Shown here in pieces: positions 44,571 to 55,170 of a stretch of DNA of 64,000 bases. The notes under the pieces were generated by a model. It was not told the DNA's origin and made no database searches. It was given only the letters and a program-made list of their open reading frames with translations. Positions within the stretch are counted from its first letter, which is position 1, and every line of letters starts with the position of its first letter. The translations under genes were made by a program, and so were the position numbers. The stretch is from Onchidella celtica (lineage: Eukaryota; Mollusca; Gastropoda; Systellommatophora; Onchidiidae), in contig OZ007579.1 of assembly GCA_963931925.1 (NCBI GenBank), positions 38,911,457 to 38,975,456 on the forward strand, given 5' to 3'.

Positions 44571-44830
44571 AACTAGCTTAGGTCCCCGGCCCTGCCCGGG
44601 ATATTTCGGTTTGAATATTAGTTTCAGTTCTGGGTGGTTTTTATGGACCTGCTTCATCTTGCCTGTTCCTATTTGTTTACTTTATTTTTGTTTGTTTGTT
44701 TTTAATTAAGTCTTACTGCTCTACCTTTGTGAGTTGACACCCTGCGCGTCCCGTACAATAGCATGATTTGCGCACGGGTTAGTGTTTGATAGTGAACACA
44801 TCGCAGGAAGTGATAACGAAACCTTAAAAT
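44571..44830. repeat. Interspersed repeat with TGCCCGGGAT
   Basis: AGGTCCCCGGCCCTGCCCGGG at 44580 resembles AGGTCCCGGCTTTGCCCGGG at about 58422. Both are followed by GTTTC-x-GT-x-CTGGGTG, a C-T-T-x-TTTGCC-type stretch and ATCGCAGGAA.TGA.AACG. No frame is kept. Confidence 0.5.
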
Positions 44831-45130
44831 GGCGAACCAAGACTCGAAATCGATCTAAATGATGCCGAAACAATGAAAAATGAAACGTAGAAGCCTGAAT
44901 ATTTAATAATTTCTAATATAGCCCATGTTAATTTCGCACTGATAATGTGCTGTTGTGCAAAGTTTGAAGCCTGAGTGTGATGCGGTTCCTGAGCATTAGG
45001 TGACCAAAGTTTCGAGTTACCAAAATATCTTACTACACTCGGCCCTGTCTGAGCTGTAAAAGTGACGAATCGGAAAACCTCGAACGGCCCATTTTGTTTT
45101 CTATTTTTCTAAATTTTTAAGGTTGCTGCA

Positions 45131-45397
45131 TCATTAAAATGAATTGATACAAACCTTGCTCAGTCTTTGAACTACTTTCAGTAATTTTTTCATGGCTCTA
45201 CGTTCAGTAGTTTTTTCAGCTATAGAGCACAACCGTCCAATTTTACCCAATTATATATATCATATTTATATCATTAAAATGAATTGATACAAACCTTGCT
45301 CAGTCTTTGAAGTACTTTCAGTAATTTTTTCATGGCTCTACGTTCAGTAGTTTTTTCAGCTATAGAGCACAACCGTCCAATTTTACCCAATTATATA
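45131..45397. repeat. 140-bp tandem duplication at the BEL insertion point
   Basis: TCATTAAAATGAATTGATAC starts at 45131 and again at 45271. The units are almost identical (ACTAC versus AGTAC is one difference). The second unit ends in TTATATA exactly at the BEL element. Confidence 0.85.
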
Positions 45398-45792
45398 TGT
45401 TGCGAATTCTGAACAACGCACATTAGCAATATACTGAAGAAGACTTGAAGTAACATGAAATTAAACTGTTTATTGACAAAGAAACGACTGATTCGTGAGG
45501 AAACTTCTTCTCCTTCATGTGAATGAATGAATGACTACCTGCCCCGCGTGCTTCATGAGAGTGAAAGAATGACTACCTGCCCCGCGTGCTTCTTGTGAGT
45601 GAAAGAATGACTACCTGCCCCGCGTGCTTCTTGTGAGTGAATGAATGACTACCTGCCCCGCGTGAGTGACCTTTTTTTCCCTTCTCTACTTCCGCCCGAG
45701 CGAAGAAGTAAACAAACCAGATAATGGGATAAAATAAGCCAAACAGAGTTAGCCGCGGTGCCAATTTGGGAGATTTCTTCTGATATGCAACA
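45398..45792 (-). repeat. BEL 3' LTR
   Basis: On the minus strand it starts TGTTGCATATCAG and ends GAATTCGCAACA. Four 36-bp internal tandem units (plus-strand core ACTACCTGCCCCGCGTG) lie at about 45532-45663. Confidence 0.93.
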
Positions 45793-45805
45793 TACTCCCC
45801 ACCTT
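45793..45805 (-). promoter_or_regulatory. BEL polypurine tract
   Basis: AAGGTGGGGAGTA on the minus strand directly before the 3' LTR, where plus-strand DNA synthesis is primed. Confidence 0.75.
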
Positions 45806-46744
45806 GGACTACTAAATACATGTATAGAGTCCAAAATAAACACAAATGACTCAAGGGTAAGTGCACATGAAGGCTATAAAACCTCCAATACTAAATAATT
45901 CAAACTCACATTTGGGAAAGAGAAGCAACCGCGACTGATTACGGTACATCAATATGTGTATTGAGTAATGTGGTGTCAAAGAGAATGTAGAATTTACATG
46001 TAGTGTAGAAATGCAGTGTCTTGCAACTTTAAAACAATATTAAAGCACTGCCAGTCACTCTTCCTTCACACACACGTCTATTTATATTCCGGAAGACTGC
46101 CGGCTTAAGTTTCTAAACATGAAAGCAAAGTGAATAAATCAAACAGTATGATTTCAAAGTAAATCATTAAATCAAATAAAAGTAGAGAAAGTACCCTCTC
46201 AATCTGATTTCACGCACCCAGGGTGAAAACAAATCCAGCGTATCTACACCCCAAATGAAGGGGAAATGTTTAGTCTTAACTGAAATGAATAATTCTTGCA
46301 ACTTTAGAAACGTAAGAGACTGGACTTCTTCTGAAACCTGAGTCACGAATGGCAAGAAATTGACACTAATGAACAAAAAATTGCAAGCTGATGACATGTT
46401 TCTTAAAGCCTTACTGTTTTTTCAACACAAAGTTGTATCAAAGTACACATGAATAAGATAAAATTATGGTCTACTTCATAACATAGAACAATAACAATAT
46501 ATGTAACAAGTAACAATGGACTCATAGGAAATCCCCGACAGAAATGCTGATGATGCCGATATGTAGGATGAGTTGGGAGAGCAATTAAAGGTTATCATAG
46601 ACTGAAGCATAACATTGAACATAACGGTCAGAGATGTCCATCAGAATCCAGAGCAACAAAATGTTTAGTGATAACGATAACAGAATTGTGTACTACTACT
46701 ACCAGATTTAGTAAAAGACCTTAGATTTACACAAATAGCATGAT
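45806..46744 (-). other. Region between the BEL stop codon and 3' LTR
   Basis: About 0.94 kb without a recognisable frame. An envelope gene is not apparent. Confidence 0.5.
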
Positions 46745-49700
46745 CTACAAATCTAAAACGGTCCTGGGGCGGACGGTTCGACCAGCTCTAGTGGCAACCG
46801 ATTTGTCACTTTCAGCTACCTTGCCATTACCTGGTTGGTTAACTGTAGAGTTTCTCTCTGCTTGTTCTCTCTGCCGAGAAGGAACGTCAACTTCATGAGG
46901 GTAGTCATCTGTGTCTCTCAACATAGACAAATCAGAATCTGACTCACCTGATTGTAGTTCCAAACTGTGAATTCTCTGGATAGACCTGACTAGCAACCCG
47001 CTGGCAGTCCGAACTTCTACTGTTCGAGGGATACCATCTTTACCAGTGAAGAGTTTGGTCACAACACCTATGGGCCAATGGAGACGCGGTGTGTTGTCCT
47101 CCCGTATTATTATCACCATACCTTCCTTGATAGAACCTCTGCGACCATTGGTCTTCACTTGGGGAAGATTGCGAAGATAATCCTGGCTCCAAACCTTCCA
47201 AAACTGAGTGAGAGTTGCTTGTTGAGCAAAGTACTGTTCGGTTACAACCTTCTGATTAACTGAAGAAGAAAGGGCATCCATGGGTAACATATGACATCCC
47301 TTACCGAGAAGAAAATGAAAGGGTGTAAGAATCTTGTTTTCTTCCGCATCGTCATGTACAGCAGTCAAAGGTCGGGAGTTGATACATGCCTCAACTTCCT
47401 GTAAAAGAGTGTCTAATTCAGTCCTCGGAAGAGAACTACCACCAATTGTTTTCCTCAAGATGGATTTGACACTACGAACCATCCTCTCCCACCAGCCTCC
47501 CCACCATGGGGAGCGAGGAGCTATAAATTTCCAACTTGGACACATGGTTCCAAATGCCCTTGTAAGCTCGCGAGACCCACTAATGAAGGTTTTTGCATTG
47601 TCTGAATAGATAATGGTGGGCATACCTCTTCTTGCCACAAAACGGCGAAAGGCCATAAGGAAATCAGACAGTTTAAGAGACATCACTAACTCAAGATGGA
47701 TGGCTCTCACCACGCCACAAGTGAAGAGAAGAATATAAAACTTCTGATCCTTGTAATCGGAACAATACAAAGGTCCTGCGAAGTCGAGACCAGTGACTGA
47801 GAAGGGTGTGGCTTTTGTTACCCGTGATTCTGGTAATGGAGCAAAAGGTTCATTGCAAGGACCAGCATCGAAACGCTGGCAATGAAAGCACTCTCTCTTG
47901 ACTTGTCTTGCCAGAGCTCTTAAGCCAATGATCCAAAATTTGTCTCTCAAAGAAGACAACATCAAGCCAACCCCAGCATGTTTGAAAGTTTGGTGGTAAA
48001 ACCTAGTCAACAAGAGGGCCACATGACCTTTGGGCAAAATGATAGGGTGTCTTTCATCAAAGGACAAGGCTGAGAACTGGAGCCGTCCTCCCATCCTCAG
48101 TAATCCCTTTTCATCCAGAAATGGGTGCATCTTATAAAGAATGGAGCTCCTGGGAATTTCCTTTCCCTCTTGCAAAGAGCTGATGTCAGAACAATAGTGT
48201 TCTCGCTGAGTCACCCAAAACAATTTAGTCTCAGCATCTTTCAGTTCTTCTGTCTTTAGATGCCTGGAGGCTTTGCGAGCACGGCGTCCAGATAAATTTC
48301 CAAAGAAACGGTAAATCCACGCTAGGATCTTGACTGATTTGGACAATGTGCTCCAGCGTTCCACTGGAAGGACTGGGGAGGTAAGGGTGTCGCTATGACA
48401 GACTGTCGTTGCCAACCCCACTTCCTCCTCCAAACCCACCTCAGCTTCCACCACAGAAGACAGGTTATGTTCTTGTTCAGTGATGACGTCGTCAAAATGT
48501 AGCCAACTAGGGCCCCTCAACCACATACAAGAAGCAATCAACTGGGAGGCCGAAAAGCTTCTAGTGACGAAGTCTGCAGGATTGTCTGTTCCTGCACAGT
48601 GAGACCAGCAACTGGGGTCGGTGACACTTTGGATCTCCCTCACTCGATTGGCCACAAAGCATTTCCATTTGTCGGCCCTGCTCTTAATCCAACTCAAGGT
48701 AATCATGGAGTCAGTATAGCAGAAATAAGTACATTCAGTACCCACAATGTGAGACTCTTGAATGAATTTCAATGTTCGAGCACCAAGCAGTGCTCCCATC
48801 AGTTCCAAACGAGGTAACGTAATCCTTTTCACAGGGGCAACTCGCGCCCTGGAAATCATAAGAGAGACATGATACCCATTTTCGTCCTGCACTCGGAGAT
48901 ATGCACAACAGCCATAACCTTTCTCCGAAGCGTCACAGAATATGTGGATCTCAGGGTTGCTCCCTGTACTCCATGAGCCATGCACATAGCAACGAGGAAT
49001 GTTCCATGTTTGCAATAAAGCAAGATCTTCAAGCCAACTATGAAATTCATCACTGATGGATGGGGGGACCTCCAAATCCCAATCTATCCCTAATAGCCAC
49101 AGTTCTTGAAATAAGAACTTTGCTCTAATGGTAAAGGGAGTGAGAAACCCAAGAGGGTCAAACAAACGGGCAATAAAACTGAGAACAACTCTCTTAGTGA
49201 TAATGAGTCCAGATGGAATCTCAAGACTGGTGAACGAAAAAGAGTCAAGAGCACAGCTCCACTTCAGTCCGAGTACCTTTGAAAAGTCTGATTCCAGGTT
49301 TGAGAAGTTCTTTTCCACACCACAAAGTTCATCTTTGTTGGAAGACCACTTGGTCAAGCACATGCCAGCACTAGATAAGATGTCTCTAGCTTCGGAGATG
49401 ATAGAGTGAGCCTCCTCAAGAGAATCAGCCCCTGACAGAAAATCATCAACATACAGATTGGTTTGTAACTCTGAGATAGTCTTACCAACAGGAAATTTTG
49501 ACAAATGATGTTGAATTGTGGCATTCAACAGGAACGGACTTGCCTTGTTGCCGAAAGGCACTCTGTCAAATTTCATTACCTTTGTTCGGTCACCAAATCT
49601 CCACAAGAATCTGTGAACATCTTGATCTTTGAGGTCTACTCTGATCTGCAGAAAGGCCTTGGTGATGTCAGCAGTGATAGCTATGGGAAACCTCCTGAAT

Positions 49701-52144
49701 CTCATGAGAATAGAAACAAGATTTGGAATCAAACAAGGACCCTTTTCTAGACAATCATTGAGAGAAATCCCATTAAAGCTTGATGCTGATGCGTCAAAGA
49801 CTGGTCTTACCTTTGTTGTTGAACTTGACTCTCTTACAACAGGTCTGTGGGGCATGTAATAAATCGGACGAGAACCGTGTTCTTCCTCAGGGGCAATTTC
49901 CTTGATGATTCCCAAACTCTCTAGCTCAGCCAAAACCTCATTATACTTACTGTCAAGTTCAGGATCACGGGCCAATCTGCGTGTCAAACTGTCCAAACGC
50001 TTCTCAGCTAACGGCTTGTTGTTCAACAGCTGACTCCTCATGACCTCGGACTTCCAGGGCAAGCTCACAGTGTACCTACCATCTTCATACCTAACGGTTC
50101 GGTTAAAGTCTGCGAGCACTGTATCGTCTGTCGTCTCTGCATAGTCCTTGACTCCAACAGAGTCCAGTTCCCATAAACTCCTGATAAGGCTATCTGACAC
50201 AGAGGTGGTGTTAGTGTGACAAAGAAACTGAGAGGAACATATGTTACCTTTCCCGACACTAGGCCAGGTTCCTGATAAGATCCAACCCAAAGAGGTCTCC
50301 TGAGCCACTAACCCGACAGATGAATGGACATAATTCGGCTTCATAAACTGCCAATAGTGATCAATTCCTATCAGGATGTCAATCTTGATAGGATTGTCTG
50401 CTGAAAAATTCTCTGTGAAAGGTAAGCCAACAAATACCCCCATGTGCGAATCAGGTATTCTTGTTCTAAACATAGGTGCACAGATAGAATCAATCTCAAT
50501 CAAATGTAGATATTGGGCAGGTGTGCCGAGAGCCAGTCTATAAATGTTACGAGGGCTTTCTTTACCTGGTTTCCCTCTCCCAAAACAAGAATAAGAAACT
50601 GACTCTCGACCCAACGGCCCAAGACCCAACTCATGTGCTAGACGTCTAGTAATGAATGACCTGTCGGCACCACTGTCGAATAGGATGGACACACTGTGGC
50701 TCCCCACCTTACAATGAACTGTTTGCATAAGAGTTGTGGCACCCAAGGTTTGTGAATGTGTGTAATTGATGCCAACTACGTGCCCATCCGCACCGACAGA
50801 AGCCCCGGCAGATCCAACTTTCCCTAAGGGAACTTTAACATCCTGACTAGGATAAATACTTTTCACTGTGGTATCTATACCATGATCCGAGTGAATAAAA
50901 CGCTTGCAGAGGAGTCTGTGGTGTTTTCCTCTACACAAACCGCACTGTCTCTTGCAGTCTCTGGCGATGTGATTACCACTTAAACAAATAAAACAACGTT
51001 TTAGGTTTCTTAGTTTGCTCTTCCTTTGTTGTACATCCAAGTTATGTAGCTGAGCACAATCTGAGGAGAAATGGTTTTCGTTGCAAAACACACATCTTAC
51101 GTTTTTCTCATGAGTATTAGTAGAGTTCGAGGCACTGGGAGGTCCACCTGTACCCGTGTTGATGGACAGCGCAGCCCCTGTTTGTCGTCTTCTTGCCCCT
51201 TCTGAGGAGTTGGTGGAGGGAACGAAATTGTGTGCCCTTTCTCGCCTCCTTATCTCGTCGTAAATAAAGCTCATGAGGAAGGCAAGGTCTCCTTCCTTCC
51301 TCTCTCCCACCCTCGCCCACTCTAGACGGATGTCTGCTGGAAAACGGTGCAAGATGAGTGGAGTGAGAATTACCCCGTACGTGTTTTGTGAGATACCAAG
51401 GTTTTCCAAGCTCCTCACGTGGGCCTGCAGCTCGTCATGCAAGGCCCACAAGCTGTTGCCTCCCTTCCGAGGTTGACTTGTGGCCAGAAGTTGGCTGATG
51501 TGGCTGAAGATAATTCTTTCTTTTCTGCCAAAACGTTTGTGTAGGATGTCAACGGCAGTGTCGTAGTTTTCGGCTGTGGTCTGCAGACCCTTGATGGCTG
51601 CTGCTGCCTCGCCCTTGAGTAGGGACTGCAGGTACGTAAATTTTGTGATTTGAGCCAGACCAGTTGAAGTATGGACCACTGCAGCAAATCTGTCCCAAAA
51701 CGATGTCCATTCTGTCACTTCCCCACTGAACTTGGGAAGCTCAAGTTTAGGTAATTTCGCTGTGGCTTGTGATGGTTGGTGGGCATCTGCCGACGCTATT
51801 GAGACACGATCCGACACCAAATCAATTTCATTAGGTGGTCTGACACTTGCGGAGATTACCTCTTGGGCCTTGAGGTAGACTGTGCATGCAGCGTCTCTGT
51901 AGTCTGCTGATGTTGCAATGTCACCCTCCAGATCGTCAAGGTTGATGACTGCTTCGACGCTAGATTGAGCAGTGTCGAACTTGTCAAGCCTTGCTTGAAA
52001 CTGGGTTACGTGGAATCTTACTTGTGGAAGATCTCTCTTTGCTGCATCAAGCAAGGCCTGGAGAATATTTGATTCTCTGGTAAGCCAACTTTTGGCTGAC
52101 GTGCGCAAACGTTGAGCTTGTTCGAGCGTTAGGTTTTCTGCCAT
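46745..52144 (-). CDS. BEL/Pao Gag-Pol polyprotein
   Basis: 1799 residues, no breaks. Gag comes first (about 140-300: LPKLELPKFSGEVTEWTSFW, then LLKGEAAAAI). Three Cys-rich knuckles follow (CVFCNENHFSSDC near 351, CFICLSGNHIARDC near 381, CGLCRGKHHRLLC near 401). The aspartic protease has LFDSGADRSF near 485. The reverse transcriptase has VRPVFDASA, AITADITKAFLQI and LYVDDFLSGAD near 898. The RNase H region has IHIFCDASEKGYGC. The integrase zinc site includes H and CFHCQRF, with catalytic residues in GLDFAGPL (near 1456), YSDNAKTF (near 1513) and WWERMVRSVK (near 1551). The C-terminal DUF5641-like part carries INSRPLTAV and TPFHFLLGKG. Everything needed for autonomous retrotransposition appears present; activity is inference. 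Confidence 0.96.
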   Translation of the reverse strand: MAENLTLEQAQRLRTSAKSWLTRESNILQALLDAAKRDLPQVRFHVTQFQARLDKFDTAQSSVEAVINLDDLEGDIATSADYRDAACTVYLKAQEVISASVRPPNEIDLVSDRVSIASADAHQPSQATAKLPKLELPKFSGEVTEWTSFWDRFAAVVHTSTGLAQITKFTYLQSLLKGEAAAAIKGLQTTAENYDTAVDILHKRFGRKERIIFSHISQLLATSQPRKGGNSLWALHDELQAHVRSLENLGISQNTYGVILTPLILHRFPADIRLEWARVGERKEGDLAFLMSFIYDEIRRRERAHNFVPSTNSSEGARRRQTGAALSINTGTGGPPSASNSTNTHEKNVRCVFCNENHFSSDCAQLHNLDVQQRKSKLRNLKRCFICLSGNHIARDCKRQCGLCRGKHHRLLCKRFIHSDHGIDTTVKSIYPSQDVKVPLGKVGSAGASVGADGHVVGINYTHSQTLGATTLMQTVHCKVGSHSVSILFDSGADRSFITRRLAHELGLGPLGRESVSYSCFGRGKPGKESPRNIYRLALGTPAQYLHLIEIDSICAPMFRTRIPDSHMGVFVGLPFTENFSADNPIKIDILIGIDHYWQFMKPNYVHSSVGLVAQETSLGWILSGTWPSVGKGNICSSQFLCHTNTTSVSDSLIRSLWELDSVGVKDYAETTDDTVLADFNRTVRYEDGRYTVSLPWKSEVMRSQLLNNKPLAEKRLDSLTRRLARDPELDSKYNEVLAELESLGIIKEIAPEEEHGSRPIYYMPHRPVVRESSSTTKVRPVFDASASSFNGISLNDCLEKGPCLIPNLVSILMRFRRFPIAITADITKAFLQIRVDLKDQDVHRFLWRFGDRTKVMKFDRVPFGNKASPFLLNATIQHHLSKFPVGKTISELQTNLYVDDFLSGADSLEEAHSIISEARDILSSAGMCLTKWSSNKDELCGVEKNFSNLESDFSKVLGLKWSCALDSFSFTSLEIPSGLIITKRVVLSFIARLFDPLGFLTPFTIRAKFLFQELWLLGIDWDLEVPPSISDEFHSWLEDLALLQTWNIPRCYVHGSWSTGSNPEIHIFCDASEKGYGCCAYLRVQDENGYHVSLMISRARVAPVKRITLPRLELMGALLGARTLKFIQESHIVGTECTYFCYTDSMITLSWIKSRADKWKCFVANRVREIQSVTDPSCWSHCAGTDNPADFVTRSFSASQLIASCMWLRGPSWLHFDDVITEQEHNLSSVVEAEVGLEEEVGLATTVCHSDTLTSPVLPVERWSTLSKSVKILAWIYRFFGNLSGRRARKASRHLKTEELKDAETKLFWVTQREHYCSDISSLQEGKEIPRSSILYKMHPFLDEKGLLRMGGRLQFSALSFDERHPIILPKGHVALLLTRFYHQTFKHAGVGLMLSSLRDKFWIIGLRALARQVKRECFHCQRFDAGPCNEPFAPLPESRVTKATPFSVTGLDFAGPLYCSDYKDQKFYILLFTCGVVRAIHLELVMSLKLSDFLMAFRRFVARRGMPTIIYSDNAKTFISGSRELTRAFGTMCPSWKFIAPRSPWWGGWWERMVRSVKSILRKTIGGSSLPRTELDTLLQEVEACINSRPLTAVHDDAEENKILTPFHFLLGKGCHMLPMDALSSSVNQKVVTEQYFAQQATLTQFWKVWSQDYLRNLPQVKTNGRRGSIKEGMVIIIREDNTPRLHWPIGVVTKLFTGKDGIPRTVEVRTASGLLVRSIQRIHSLELQSGESDSDLSMLRDTDDYPHEVDVPSRQREQAERNSTVNQPGNGKVAESDKSVATRAGRTVRPRTVLDL

Positions 52145-52454
52145 GACGTGATAATGTCTAGGAAGATGTAACTAAACTAAACAGGTGTCTGTCCGAAGAT
52201 CAGGTTACTGATGAATGATGAATGAAACCAGACCTACTCGAATCCAGATCTAGATCTAGGTTTGGAGACTTGAAAATGAAACCGATTCAACTTCTTAGTA
52301 GTCTGCAGGCTAGACTACAAATGTCAATGATGAATATGATAATGAAAAGACCGACATCGTTTACTTAACTGTTTGAAGCACTCTTCATCGACTGCTACTG
52401 GGACAGGGCTTGGCTTACGTGATCTGATGGAACTGGAATGTTCTCAACGAAACT
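52145..52454 (-). other. BEL untranslated leader
   Basis: About 310 bases between the primer site and the ATG at 52144. It includes a TCTAGATCTAGATC-rich stretch. No coding content. Confidence 0.6.
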
Positions 52455-52472
52455 TCCCGGGTTTCGGCACCA
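52455..52472 (-). promoter_or_regulatory. BEL primer-binding site, tRNA-Phe type
   Basis: TGGTGCCGAAACCCGGGA on the minus strand directly follows the 5' LTR. It is complementary to the 3' end of animal tRNA-Phe (acceptor GCCGAAA / TTTCGGC plus CCA). Confidence 0.8.
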
Positions 52473-52867
52473 TGTTGCGAATTCTGAACAACGCACATTA
52501 GCAATATACTGAAGAAGACTTGAAGTAACATGAAATTAAACTGTTTATTGACAAAGAAACGACTGATTCGTGAGGAAACTTCTTCTCCTTCATGTGAATG
52601 AATGAATGACTACCTGCCCCGCGTGCTTCATGAGAGTGAAAGAATGACTACCTGCCCCGCGTGCTTCTTGTGAGTGAAAGAATGACTACCTGCCCCGCGT
52701 GCTTCTTGTGAGTGAATGAATGACTACCTGCCCCGCGTGAGTGACCTTTTTTTCCCTTCTCTACTTCCGCCCGAGCGAAGAAGTAAACAAACCAGATAAT
52801 GGGATAAAATAAGCCAAACAGAGTTAGCCGCGGTGCCAATTTGGGAGATTTCTTCTGATATGCAACA
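52473..52867 (-). repeat. BEL 5' LTR
   Basis: Same 395 bp as 45398-45792; no difference was noticed on reading both. Carries the same four tandem 36-bp units (about 52607-52738). Confidence 0.93.
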
Positions 52868-53535
52868 ATATATATAGATTCTAATAGGAAATAAAGAACA
52901 CAAACACAAACTGAGGAATAACCAAATTGGTTTCTTACTGGGAATGTAGACAAGATAAGATAGATAGATAAGAATTACTTTATTATCCCATGAGGGAAAT
53001 TCTCTTTCATAGAGCGTTTAAGAGCACAATACATAGTAGACGTATCTTACATTCACAACTCAGTAATATGTATATGAAGTTACACGGTAAAGAACCTTAA
53101 TGAAACGTGGCACATATCTCGTTAAAAGGACTTGTTGGGGCGAATTGCAGACGACGAAAACGATCTTCAATGAAGCTCAAGACCTCAGCATATCGGGCAC
53201 ATACCTTTTTTTTATGAAGTGTATGGATATGAGTGTTAGTCTGGAGAAATCACTCCGACACGCTAACAGTCACATTGTGCCGGGAAGAGTTTGAATTTGA
53301 CTTTGGTTCTACAGCGCCTCGGCACGACAGCCACCACTTTGCGCCTATCACGGTCTATTTGCATACATTGAAGAAGCAATACTACAGACAGAATAATCGG
53401 AATGACAGGGCAGAAGGAGACCTTACCAGATCCTTGCTCCCAGCGAACGAATAGATCTATTCAGGTCAGAAAGAAGCACCGTTTGATAGTTCGGCTGCGA
53501 TCGCCTCTTTTTTTCTGGAGAGAGTATATATATAT
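52868..53535. other. SLCO intron, no gene
   Basis: Contains GATA-type repeats (about 52953-52972) and a short TA run before the LINE fragment. Open frames lack known motifs. Confidence 0.4.
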
Positions 53536-54530
53536 ATGGCCTTTAGCGTCTTTACAGACGGTCTTAGCAGCTAGAATATTCACTTTCACTTTGACTGACA
53601 GCTTCTCTCGTGGCTTATTCTACCAATGTTTGACCCGAGAGTGCGATGGCAGTGATTGCAGGTCAGTCTTTTGGGTTCACTTTGGCGAGTGTTTTCATTC
53701 CGCCTCTGTCGTTTTGTCAGGTATGTTTCTTTTGCCTTGAAGTCTATTGCGAGCGTGCCACTGCGCAATTTTTGTCTCCATCTGCTTCGATCATTTGCAA
53801 GGTTCTCCCATTCATTGGGTCGATGTTGAATGCTTTCATCGTGACCTTGCAAGTGTCTTTGAATCGCAGATGTGGCCTACCTCTGGGTCGGTTGCCAGTA
53901 GCAAGTTCCCCGTAGAGAATTTGTCTGGGGATGCGATCATTTTCCATACGGTGGAGATGTCCAAGCCACCGCAGTCTTTTTTTGCCTAGGAGAGCCTGAG
54001 TTGATGGAATGTTGGCTCGGCTCAGAACTTCGATATTTGAGATCCTGTCTTGCCACTTGATCTTGAGAATTTTGCGTAGGCAGCGCAGGTGGAAGGAGTT
54101 GAGGGATCTTTCATGTTTGGAGTAGGTGGTCCATGTCTCTGAGCCATACAGCAGGGTGCTTAGGACGCAAGTTTGGTACACGAGTACCTTTGTTTTGATG
54201 GTCAGCTTGCTATTGTTCCACACCCTTTTTGAGAGTTTGCCAAAAGCTGTGGCCGCCTTTCCTATTCTGGCATTTATTTCAGTTGTTATGTCTGTGCTAC
54301 CACTGATGGTTGAGCCTAGGTAGCAGAAATTTCCCACTTGCTCCAGAGGAGAGCCATTCAGCATGATTGGGTTGGGGTTTCTCAAGCCTTGTGTCAAAAC
54401 TACAGTTTTTGAGACACTGATCCTTAGCATGAATTTGTCACAGGCTTTGGCAAGGCTATTGATGAGAGCCTGGAGCGTGGTTTCATCGTGGGCCACGATC
54501 GCAGCATCATCTGCGAAGAGGAGCTCTTAG
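53536..54530 (-). mobile_element. 5'-truncated, frameshifted LINE copy
   Basis: The minus strand matches the intact LINE from its LLFADDAA motif to the 3' end AAAGGCCATATATA. The frame 54496-53744 covers the thumb and C-terminal region. Deletion of one G near 53818 (CATTGGGTCG versus CATTGGGGTCG) moves the last part (DRSRWRQKLRSG onward) to another frame (53852-53586). A few amino-acid differences exist (for example MLRISVSK for MLKISVSK). Confidence 0.92.
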
Positions 54531-54659
54531 AGCTCTTTTTCCTGTCACCACATTTTGTGGGGGGGGGGGGGGGAGAGCACTGAAATAATGATTCAGAGAA
54601 AATATGGAGCGGATTAAAGCTGTACTGCCCAGTTGGTGCTCAGAAAAGCGAAACGGGAG

Positions 54660-54760
54660 TGAAAGAAAGTAGAAAGGCAAGTGATCAAGATGGGGATAGA
54701 ACCCTCGACCTCTGCTTCGGACTGCGTGACCGAACGGTTAAGCGATTTGTTTTCTTCTTT
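54660..54760 (-). mobile_element. tRNA-like (SINE-type) segment
   Basis: On the minus strand CGCTTAACCGTTCGGTCACG (A-box-like) is followed after about 25 bases by GAGGGTTCTATCCCC (B-box-like, consensus GGTTCRANYCC with one mismatch). The spacing is tRNA-like. It is too diverged for a functional tRNA gene. Confidence 0.4.
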
Positions 54761-55078
54761 CTGGCAAGGCGGTTGGTGTCGTAGCTCTCCCCCCCCCCTC
54801 TTACGCTTCTGCTTACTTCTATTAACTTCGGACCCTATCAATGTCTGGGAAACATCAGGTATTGTAAACTAAGGTGGTTGATGGACGCTTGTGGTAGGGT
54901 CTGCTTCTGTCATATCACTCTGTTATATTCTGTCTATCATCTTGCTCCTCCCTAGCACAATTTGGAAGTTGTCGTATCCACGTGCTTTCTCCACACTAAG
55001 AGAATAACTTTCAATGTCTTGCCAGGTGAGTCAAATTTGCTGCGGTACGCTGGCAAATATTAATGTACTACTTAGTCA

Positions 55079-55170
55079 CCCCCAGAAAACTGACATGATT
55101 TGCCATTTACTTCGAAATCAACTAGTGACCCCCAGAAAACTGACATGATTTGCCATTTACTTCGAAATCA
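55079..55170. repeat. Tandem duplication with 50-bp period
   Basis: CCCAGAAAACTGACATGATT then TGCCATTTACTTCGAAATCA occurs at 55081 and 55131, identical over 42 bp. Confidence 0.9.

Larger units (their letters stand above)
45398..52867 (-). mobile_element. Complete BEL/Pao LTR retrotransposon, apparently intact
   Basis: 7470 bp bounded by two 395-bp LTRs that look identical, with ATATA on both sides (45393-45397, 52868-52872). On the minus strand the order is 5' LTR, primer site, one 1799-codon gag-pol frame, polypurine tract, 3' LTR. It lies in the SLCO intron in the same orientation as the gene. Intact coding and matching LTRs imply a recent insertion. Confidence 0.95.

Noticed and set aside
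45573..45866. Open frame repeated at 52648-52953
   Set aside because: It lies within both BEL LTRs and translates the 36-bp tandem repeats; no coding support.
54660..54760. Functional tRNA gene
   Set aside because: A- and B-box-like motifs are present, but no acceptor stem or anticodon arm could be drawn; SINE-like at best.
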